Assembly: GCA_964526785.1 (NCBI GenBank)
Contig: CAZGMJ010000118.1
Location: 1 to 8,437, forward strand
DNA from: CAZGMJ01 sp964526785
GTDB taxonomy: Bacteria; Planctomycetota; Phycisphaerae; Sedimentisphaerales; Anaerobacaceae
DNA length: 8,437 bases
Direction: 5' to 3'
The notes beneath the pieces are model-generated. The model saw only the letters and a program-made list of their open reading frames with translations. It made no database searches and had not been told where the DNA came from. Both the position numbers and the translations under genes were made by a program. Of the stretch, positions 1-4,894 are shown piece after piece; positions within the stretch are counted from its first letter, which is position 1, and each line of letters begins with the position of its first letter.

Positions 1-23
1 TAAGGATACGCCGCTTTCTTCAT
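1..23 (-). CDS. possible 5' end of a further gene, cut by window edge
   Basis: An ATG at 23-21 overlaps the TGA stop of the preceding gene (22-20) in an ATGA arrangement, the usual layout of translationally coupled genes. The visible codons read M-K-K-A-A-Y-P and then run off the window. Lys-Lys after Met would suit the start of a signal peptide, but seven codons cannot establish a gene. An alternative is that this stretch is the tail of the upstream gene in a shifted frame, because another frame also stays open here. Confidence 0.2.
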
Positions 24-499
24 CCGTCCATCCACAACTTTCGGTTATACCTCGCCTTTCCTCCCAGTATTTCCTGACCCCACAGCGCTATTGTGTATGC
101 ACCCGGCTCATCAAATACAAGCTCTCTCTCATCCAGATTGTAGAACAACACAAAATGACCACTGAACACGAGGCCATCTTCATCTTGACGCTGGAGAGGA
201 ATAGAAGGTATCCTCAATTTCTCGACCTTAACGTTGCCGTCGCTGTCCCTTATCTGAGCTATTGCCCCATGTGTGACATAGTCCACCACAGTCCCGGATT
301 CCTCAAGCAACCTTGGTGAGCCATAAACATACCGTAGCTTAAAGACAAACGGCTCACCAACCCTGATAGAGGCTTTCTTCGTCGTCAGTTCTATCTGTTG
401 GAGGTCGCTCTTCTCCAAGCCGTAAGCACTTACAGCCAAAGGTAGAGACAAGCAGACCCCTGCGACTATTTGTCGAGCATACACACTTGCTTTCTTCAT
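20..499 (-). CDS. small exported beta-rich protein of unknown function
   Basis: A 159-residue protein that I do not recognise by name. Residues 1-27 form a Sec signal peptide: Lys-Lys at the start, a hydrophobic core ending LPLAVSA, with likely cleavage near AVSA-YG. The mature part alternates short hydrophobic and charged stretches (for example IRVGEPFVFKLRYVY near 45-59 and the EPGAYTIALWG stretch near 131-141), which suggests a single beta-sandwich domain in the periplasm or cell envelope. No catalytic motif is visible. The start at 499 has an AGGA Shine-Dalgarno-like element about 11 bases upstream and follows the metzincin-like gene by 38 bases, so the two are probably co-transcribed. 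The last ~18 residues (from QEILGG on) do not continue the beta pattern and may be out of frame, since another frame is open from this point to the window edge. A coding region is likely; its function is unknown. Confidence 0.75.
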   Translation of the reverse strand: MKKASVYARQIVAGVCLSLPLAVSAYGLEKSDLQQIELTTKKASIRVGEPFVFKLRYVYGSPRLLEESGTVVDYVTHGAIAQIRDSDGNVKVEKLRIPSIPLQRQDEDGLVFSGHFVLFYNLDERELVFDEPGAYTIALWGQEILGGKARYNRKLWMDG

Positions 500-537
500 T
501 GTAGTGAGATCCTATTCGAAATTATTGTGTCTCATCA

Positions 538-1782
538 TTACCAGATGGATATGGAACGCATATCTTTTTTACATTTATTGCATAAACAGCTGCCAAGATC
601 ATCACTCATCACACGGTCGTCTTCGCTGCAGTGTTCAGTCTCGGGAGGGGTTCTATTAACAAGTCCTCCTGTGTGGCCAATTTCATGCGTCATAACCATA
701 CCAACATTACTCCCTTTTTCTCGTGTCACCTCAAGATATACGAGTGCCTCGTTAGCCACATTTCTTGACACGCCCAAAGGCACCTGTACGCCCGTTAATG
801 GATCATTATCAGACACTGGTTCTGGCTGGAATCCAGTAACCACCAGGGTATTCCAAAAGTCTGCACTGCTGCGGAGGGGGCTGCGGGAGTCATTCCAACT
901 CCCCACACCTGCTCCAACTGCAGTAGTAGACAAGTTCCTATCGAAAGGCACAACACTATAATACCCTGCGTTAACCGGCTCAATGTATACCCCCCTGAAC
1001 TCATTTGCCCAAGTACCAAGACTTGGACATTGCGGTAAGGTGATAACTGGCGTTCCCGTAGATGAATAATCATCATCAAATAACTCAAACACTAGACTCA
1101 TGCCGGTCAGATCATTATCCAGTATGTCCACATAGCCACGACCTTGGTAATCAGTACCGGAAAGTGCTACGGAGTAAAAGTTGCCACTCACACGATACCA
1201 CCCATCCGTAAATTGATTATCCTCGTCAAGTTCCGACGGAAAGGGAGTCTGGAAATGCACACGAGTTCCGCCGGGTTTCTCCTCGTAAGACGCTGCAGTT
1301 CCTGAAAAGTAATTCTTCTCATTTCCAGTACTCGCGACAGCACCCATACTGTCTTGCTCAATCCACAGCTTTCTCCAGACCGTAAGCATTTCTGACAGCT
1401 CTACCGCTGAGGGGAAAGGCAATATGCCATGCACCTTCAACTGGTTGACCTCGCTCAGCTCATCTTCTGAAGCTGAGGCCGCTACCCTGAAGTTGTCTCC
1501 GGGTTGCATGCTCACCGTGAACGTTACCCTTGCTTGCCCACTACCGTCTGTCACGGCCGTTGTAGCACTCAAACCGGCTCCGGATCCATAGTTGTCCGGC
1601 CCTGTCGGCCCAACCGGCCCGTCGAATGGATCATACGGCGGACTGAAACTGGGATCATCGACATCCCACCAACTGAAGTACACATGAACATTGTCAAGGG
1701 TCGGCGTTACCGTTGCTTTTACCCGCACCTTCCTTCTTCGCTGCTTCTTTCTTGGCAAGAAGCTCCTTCTCCAGTATCTCAT
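538..1782 (-). CDS. C-terminal part of frameshifted Ig-like/metzincin-like protein
   Basis: This 414-codon open frame has no plausible start of its own. Its first 18 codons are an Arg/Lys-rich out-of-frame reading of the upstream gene, and sensible protein begins at residue 19 (base 1728). From there it reads as an Ig-like beta domain (TLDNVHVYFSWWDVDD near 28-43), an invasin-like segment (VTDGSGQARVTFTV, then PGDNFRVAAS, near 77-103), a long unassigned region, and a C-terminal zincin. The zincin has HEIGH at residues 366-370 (bases 673-687), Gly-Gly-Leu after it, a Met-turn-like RVMSDD near 390, and cysteines at 385, 399, 401 and 404. The layout resembles metzincin metalloproteases, but the position of the third zinc ligand (HExxHxxGxxH) is Asn376 instead of His or Asp. 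A role in extracytoplasmic proteolysis is inferred. The stop TAA is followed at once by TGATGA, giving tandem stops. Confidence 0.75.
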   Translation of the reverse strand: MRYWRRSFLPRKKQRRRKVRVKATVTPTLDNVHVYFSWWDVDDPSFSPPYDPFDGPVGPTGPDNYGSGAGLSATTAVTDGSGQARVTFTVSMQPGDNFRVAASASEDELSEVNQLKVHGILPFPSAVELSEMLTVWRKLWIEQDSMGAVASTGNEKNYFSGTAASYEEKPGGTRVHFQTPFPSELDEDNQFTDGWYRVSGNFYSVALSGTDYQGRGYVDILDNDLTGMSLVFELFDDDYSSTGTPVITLPQCPSLGTWANEFRGVYIEPVNAGYYSVVPFDRNLSTTAVGAGVGSWNDSRSPLRSSADFWNTLVVTGFQPEPVSDNDPLTGVQVPLGVSRNVANEALVYLEVTREKGSNVGMVMTHEIGHTGGLVNRTPPETEHCSEDDRVMSDDLGSCLCNKCKKDMRSISIW

Positions 1783-2347
1783 CGATCACAACGACTTTGA
1801 CCCTGCATATCTTACCCCGTCCAACCTCGTCTGGAATCCTGAATTTTCCTCCTCTGGTATTGCCGGAGAATTCATATTCTGAGTGCCCTCCAACCGGGAA
1901 CATACCTGCAACTGCGTACTCTCTGCCAAATAGCAGAGTCTCACCTCCTGTTTGCACTGAGCCAAGTTGAAGGCGCAGTGTTGTGCCTTCAACTCCATAA
2001 CTGTGAGACCATCCGTCTCTCCGCAAACTCAGATCTGCAACCTTGAGAGATTCGATACTTCCATCAAGTCTGCGGATCTGAGGCGATATCTCAATCAAAG
2101 GAGTATCTTCAGAGTAGTCCGATCCCAGATACGTCATAGTACCATTCGACCGAAACCCCAAGCCGAATTCTTCGATCTTCATCCGGACGGAAGGATCGTC
2201 CTCTATGACAATCTCAGACGCAACTTCCGGCGTATGCTCCGGGCCCGAAGTGTCTTCGTTTGGGGATCTGCCACATAAGACCGCGATACTCACGCCAATG
2301 ACGACAGCAGCCAATGCCCCAACTGTAATCGTACGAGTTCTTAACAT
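1694..2347 (-). CDS. N-terminal part of the same frameshifted exported protein
   Basis: A 217-codon frame starting ATG at 2347, with a GAGAG Shine-Dalgarno-like sequence about 10 bases upstream. Residues 1-25 are a signal peptide or membrane anchor: basic MLRTRT, then a hydrophobic run ending SIAVLC. The Cys is not in a proper lipobox, since Leu precedes it. The rest is beta-rich, with a segment FGREYAVAGMFPVGGHSEYEF near 141-161 that reads like an Ig-like or CARDB-type fold. It then gives RVKVVVIDEILEKELL and a Lys/Ala/Glu stretch. After residue 206 the frame degenerates into GAGKSNGNADP and stops, while the overlapping frame picks up a coherent beta strand (VRVKATVTP). Joining the two frames at 1728/1729 gives one protein of about 602 residues. 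The broken state may be a real mutation, an assembly or sequencing error, or less likely a programmed shift. Confidence 0.75.
   Translation of the reverse strand: MLRTRTITVGALAAVVIGVSIAVLCGRSPNEDTSGPEHTPEVASEIVIEDDPSVRMKIEEFGLGFRSNGTMTYLGSDYSEDTPLIEISPQIRRLDGSIESLKVADLSLRRDGWSHSYGVEGTTLRLQLGSVQTGGETLLFGREYAVAGMFPVGGHSEYEFSGNTRGGKFRIPDEVGRGKICRVKVVVIDEILEKELLAKKEAAKKEGAGKSNGNADP
1726..1732 (-). other. likely one-base frameshift site
   Basis: Here the minus strand reads GAAGGTG. In the upstream frame this is Glu-Gly and the frame then runs to an early stop at 1694. Removing one G from the GG at 1729-1728 joins KKE directly to VRVKATVTP and restores a single 602-residue protein. No slippery heptamer typical of programmed shifts is visible, so an indel mutation or a sequence error is favoured. 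The exact base is uncertain within roughly 20 nucleotides. Confidence 0.65.
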
Positions 2348-2504
2348 ATCTTCACTCTCTTCAGTCCTTGAACAGGTCGAACGTCACAAACCGACCAGCA
2401 AAACAGGATTCTACCATAATTGAGCATGGTGTACGCCGGAATCAGGCGGTCGGAGCATCCTACTCGGTTTGAAAGACTGCATAACAACATCCCTTTCTAC
2501 ATAC

Positions 2505-2533
2505 ATAGCGTTTCTCGAAGGCAAAAGCGGACA
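2505..2533 (-). promoter_or_regulatory. candidate ECF-type promoter before Ig-like/metzincin-like gene
   Basis: On the minus strand TGTCCG (2533-2528) is followed after exactly 17 bases by CGCTAT (2510-2505). The shape, a GC-containing -35 element and a -10 element starting with CG at 16-17 bases, is that of ECF sigma promoters in general, not of TTGACA/TATAAT promoters. It lies just downstream of a terminator and about 160 bases before the ATG at 2347. Its dependence on the adjacent sigma factor is inference. Confidence 0.3.
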
Positions 2534-2554
2534 GACTTTTTACTGAAAAAGTTG

Positions 2555-2581
2555 AAAAACTCTAAGGAGAAGTCCCCGGAG
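2555..2581 (-). terminator. intrinsic terminator after the sigma factor gene
   Basis: The minus strand from 2581 to 2560 folds into a 9-pair stem with a CTTC loop: CTCCGGGGA pairs with TCCTTAGAG using two G-U pairs and one C-A mismatch. Five T residues (2559-2555) follow directly. It sits about 150 bases past the sigma factor stop and would separate that transcript from the next gene. Confidence 0.5.
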
Positions 2582-2728
2582 TGGTGACGTGATCATGATA
2601 ACATAGCTGTACGCCGTAAGTTGCGCTCGCGACACGCGCACATTCAGCATCGGAAGATTCTGGGGGAATAGTCAGGCGGCGCGCAATCGACGGGTCATGC
2701 TCTGCAGATAAGATGCTCCCCGGCGCGC

Positions 2729-3292
2729 TCAGCGACCATTATGTACAGTATCTACTGTGTCATCATAGGAATTTGGCTCACTCAACACCGCGACGCGGAG
2801 CGCCCGCACGGCGCGCCGTAAGTGCCTTCGCACTGATCGGGGTTCCATGTGCATTTCCGCAGCGATTTCCTGCATGGTTTTGTCATGCATGTAGCGCAGC
2901 AGAACTGCCTGCTGCTGGCGTTGTTCCAACCGGTTGCTGATGAATAAGAGAATCCTGGTTAGCGCTTCCTGCCTTGCCGCGTGAGCTACCGGCGTACTAT
3001 CCTTGATTGCACGCGGAAGACCATGACTGTAGTCGGTTTTCATTCGTTTGCGCCGCTCGATATCACGGTAATAATCAGCGACACAGTTGCAGACAACCGC
3101 GTACAGATATCTGCGCACATCCGCATGAGCCCTGGGTGCATGCGCTCGAACCAGCGCAATAAATACCCTCTGCATCAACTCGTCCGCATCATCGTGGCAT
3201 CGAGTCTTCGATAGAACCACGGCCTTGATGAACGAATGGTGCTCCCCAAAGATGAAAGCCGCTGCCGCCGTTGCATTCCTTGCCAGGTTCAT
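2729..3292 (-). CDS. ECF-like RNA polymerase sigma factor
   Basis: A 187-residue cytoplasmic regulator that should bind core RNA polymerase and direct it to a dedicated promoter set. Region 2 is seen at about residues 17-82: DADELMQRVFIALVRA (35-50) matches the helix-2 pattern of sigma-70 proteins (D-A-D-D-L-x-Q-E-V-F), and DVRRYLYAVVCN with VADYYRD (58-77) matches the core-binding and -10-recognition helices. Region 4 is at about 107-170, with the helix-turn-helix MQEIAAEMHMEPRSVRRHLRRA (140-161). Length and lack of regions 1 and 3 fit the ECF class. The ATG at 3292 was chosen because residues before it (TTG at 3358, ATG at 3322) are Trp/Cys-rich and unlike the family. No strong Shine-Dalgarno precedes 3292, so the start is uncertain. 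No anti-sigma, FecR-like or kinase gene adjoins it in this window. Downstream are a terminator and then an ECF-shaped promoter. Confidence 0.88.
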   Translation of the reverse strand: MNLARNATAAAAFIFGEHHSFIKAVVLSKTRCHDDADELMQRVFIALVRAHAPRAHADVRRYLYAVVCNCVADYYRDIERRKRMKTDYSHGLPRAIKDSTPVAHAARQEALTRILLFISNRLEQRQQQAVLLRYMHDKTMQEIAAEMHMEPRSVRRHLRRAVRALRVAVLSEPNSYDDTVDTVHNGR

Positions 3293-3342
3293 CTGTGTAT
3301 TAAGTCTACATGCCACCCACATCCATCGTAAACACCAAGACA

Positions 3343-3370
3343 GAGAATGCACAACCAACCGCCCATTCTC
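3343..3370. repeat. inverted repeat upstream of sigma factor gene
   Basis: GAGAATG at 3343-3349 and CATTCTC at 3364-3370 form a perfect 7-base inverted repeat with a 14-base spacer, 50-80 bases before the sigma factor start and 72 bases after the HEAT gene stop. No T-run follows on either strand, so it is a poor terminator. It could be an operator or an mRNA hairpin, or chance. Confidence 0.3.
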
Positions 3371-3441
3371 ACATATTGCAAAAGACTTCCTGCACGGATT
3401 CCTGAATCAACCATACTATCTTGGTATTCAAACTGCCTTTT

Positions 3442-4827
3442 CTATGGCGTCTCGGGTCTCTGGCGATACTCCTTGAGTTTTCTCTGGCACATCTCATGGA
3501 ATCTCCCGCCGTCAGGACTGAGGTTTGCCTCCAATGCACTTATGACAGCGGGCACAAACTCAGGCCTGTCCTCCGCCATCTCTTCCAAATGTCGTATGGC
3601 CGTGGCCCGTCTGCCTGTATCCTGATCTGTAGCGGCAATGCCCTCCAGCAACTCAGCCATTTTAGGCCCAATCGGATCCGGCGCATGTCGAAAGCTGCGG
3701 ATAACATCCATCGCCCTGACGCGCACCTTGGGATCTTCGTGACTGAGACTATCAGCAACGAGTTCGAATTGCGAATAATCGTGCGCCTGGGCCAGGACAC
3801 CCGCCACCGAAATCCTCTCGCGCAGTGTGGTCCCGGCGTTGGGGTCTGTCACATATGGCCTGATATCCGGCAACCAGCTCGTATTACCCAGAGAAACCAG
3901 CATCCCTGCCGCTTCAAGTTTGGCCAGAAGGCTCTTCTGCCCTCGCACGATTCCCAGCAGTACAGGCACGGCAGCCTGAAGCTTCCGTTCTTGAATTTGG
4001 CGCTGAACAGCCGTCACCAGACCCTTCGTTTCCAACAACTCCAGGACTTGCTCATCGGTCATCAATCGCGGACGCCATATGGACATCTCTATCTCACACG
4101 TACTGCGCAGACCTTCGTCACGTGAGTTGATGTTTGCTTCCAGCGCCTCCATTAGCTTGGGGGCAAACTCACGTCTACTGGTGGCAATTGCACTGAGAGA
4201 ATTGACCGCATTCCAGCGCACTCCTGCATCAGAATCGTTCTTAGCCACAGAGACCAACGTCTCAACTATGTTCTCCGCCCCTGTGCTATTCTTACTGGAG
4301 ATATTTCCCATCTCCTGAACCGCCTTGGCTCGATTGAACCACTGAGGGCTATTCACGAAATCAATGAGAATCTTGAACTGGGATGAGTCACCCTCATTCG
4401 CCAGCAAGGCTGCGATACTGAGTCTTCCCCCGGCATATATATTGCTGTTCGGATCGGCCACGAGTGATCGCAAAGGTTCGACCCACTGTTTGTTACCGAG
4501 CGTATTGAGCGCCTTGGCGGCCGATATCCTGATCGGCAGCATCTCGTCTTCATCGTTCACCACCTGCAGGAGCCGATCACTTGCCGAAGTGATCTTCCGG
4601 TACCGGACAAGGGTAATGACCAACGGTCGCTTGCTCGGCACATCGAACAATTCCATAATGTCCACATTGCTTGCGTCCCGTGGCAAGTCAAGCGCCGACA
4701 GTAATCTGGCTTGCGAATCCCAATCATTCCCACCCCCGAACAGCGGGGCATCAGCCCACGATACGGAAGCCGCGCACGCCATCGCCGCAAGATATAAGAT
4801 ACTCATAATCGTTATTCTCACCTTCAT
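3442..4827 (-). CDS. exported HEAT-repeat protein
   Basis: A 461-residue protein with a signal peptide at 1-26 (MKVR, hydrophobic core, cleavage near SWADA) followed by an all-helical array of HEAT-like repeats. Typical units are PIRISAAKALNTLG (98-111), GVRWNAVNSLSAIA (202-215) and KVRVRAMDVIRS (367-378), with the alternating-helix pattern and conserved Asp/Arg turns of the family. Such arrays are protein-binding scaffolds; no catalytic motif is seen. The protein consists of two halves, about 90-257 and 293-460, that align without gaps at an offset of 203 residues. The start at 4827 is supported by GTGAGG 8 bases upstream and by a promoter 27-55 bases upstream. Periplasmic or surface location follows from the signal peptide; partner and pathway are unknown. 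A 149-base gap without a clear terminator separates it from the sigma factor gene, so read-through into that gene is possible. Confidence 0.9.
   Translation of the reverse strand: MKVRITIMSILYLAAMACAASVSWADAPLFGGGNDWDSQARLLSALDLPRDASNVDIMELFDVPSKRPLVITLVRYRKITSASDRLLQVVNDEDEMLPIRISAAKALNTLGNKQWVEPLRSLVADPNSNIYAGGRLSIAALLANEGDSSQFKILIDFVNSPQWFNRAKAVQEMGNISSKNSTGAENIVETLVSVAKNDSDAGVRWNAVNSLSAIATSRREFAPKLMEALEANINSRDEGLRSTCEIEMSIWRPRLMTDEQVLELLETKGLVTAVQRQIQERKLQAAVPVLLGIVRGQKSLLAKLEAAGMLVSLGNTSWLPDIRPYVTDPNAGTTLRERISVAGVLAQAHDYSQFELVADSLSHEDPKVRVRAMDVIRSFRHAPDPIGPKMAELLEGIAATDQDTGRRATAIRHLEEMAEDRPEFVPAVISALEANLSPDGGRFHEMCQRKLKEYRQRPETP
3448..4560 (-). repeat. two-copy internal duplication of 203-residue period
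   Basis: Copy A (residues about 90-257) and copy B (about 293-460) of the HEAT protein match at a constant offset of 203 residues. Anchors are LGN 110/313, ADPN-TDPN 124/327, LSIA-ISVA 136/339, SQF 149/352, R-x-EF 218/421, ALEAN 228/431 and Cys 244/447. The lack of gaps points to a 609-base tandem duplication followed by divergence, not independent repeat gain. Confidence 0.8.
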
Positions 4828-4853
4828 AGGTCATGCCTCACTTTCAATATAGT

Positions 4854-4882
4854 ATTATAGACGTTCAATGAGCCACTCGCAA
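4854..4882 (-). promoter_or_regulatory. sigma-70-type promoter for HEAT-repeat gene
   Basis: On the minus strand TTGCGA (4882-4877) and a perfect TATAAT (4859-4854) are separated by exactly 17 bases. The -35 matches TTGACA at four of six positions. It lies wholly in the short gap between the two genes and would give a leader of about 20 bases containing the GTGAGG ribosome binding site before the ATG at 4827. This allows the HEAT gene and possibly the sigma factor gene to be expressed apart from the two genes upstream. Confidence 0.55.
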
Positions 4883-4894
4883 GCGCGTCCGCTG

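Larger units (their letters stand above)
2348..2728. other. 381-base intergenic region with terminator and promoter candidates
   Basis: This stretch lies between the sigma factor stop and the Ig-like/metzincin-like gene. Read on the minus strand it holds a terminator hairpin (2581-2555), an A/T-rich perfect hairpin with stems at 2535-2541 and 2546-2552 and an ACTG loop, an ECF-shaped promoter (2533-2505), and a 31-codon open frame at 2506-2411. That frame has no start-proximal Shine-Dalgarno, though a second in-frame ATG at 2482 follows AAAGGG. A TAGAAT sequence at 2413-2408 is a weak sigma-70 -10 candidate without a convincing -35. I see nothing recognisable in 2582-2728. Confidence 0.6.

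Noticed and set aside
470..961. Plus-strand open frame opposite the metzincin-like region
   Set aside because: The minus strand here encodes HEIGH, the Met-turn-like motif and the Cys cluster; the plus-strand product is Ser/Leu-rich and featureless.
2268..2347. Lipoprotein signal in the Ig-like/metzincin-like protein
   Set aside because: The Cys in SIAVLCG is preceded by Leu where a lipobox needs Gly, Ala or Ser, so a plain signal peptide or anchor is more likely.
2745..2758. ACAGTA/TACTGT near-palindrome at the 3' end of the sigma factor gene
   Set aside because: It lies inside coding sequence and is explained by the repeated Asp-Thr-Val codons; no T-run follows.
3421..4125. Long plus-strand open frame opposite the HEAT gene
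   Set aside because: It lies wholly antisense to a well-supported repeat protein, and its translation is Arg/His/Cys-rich without domain pattern or signal sequence.
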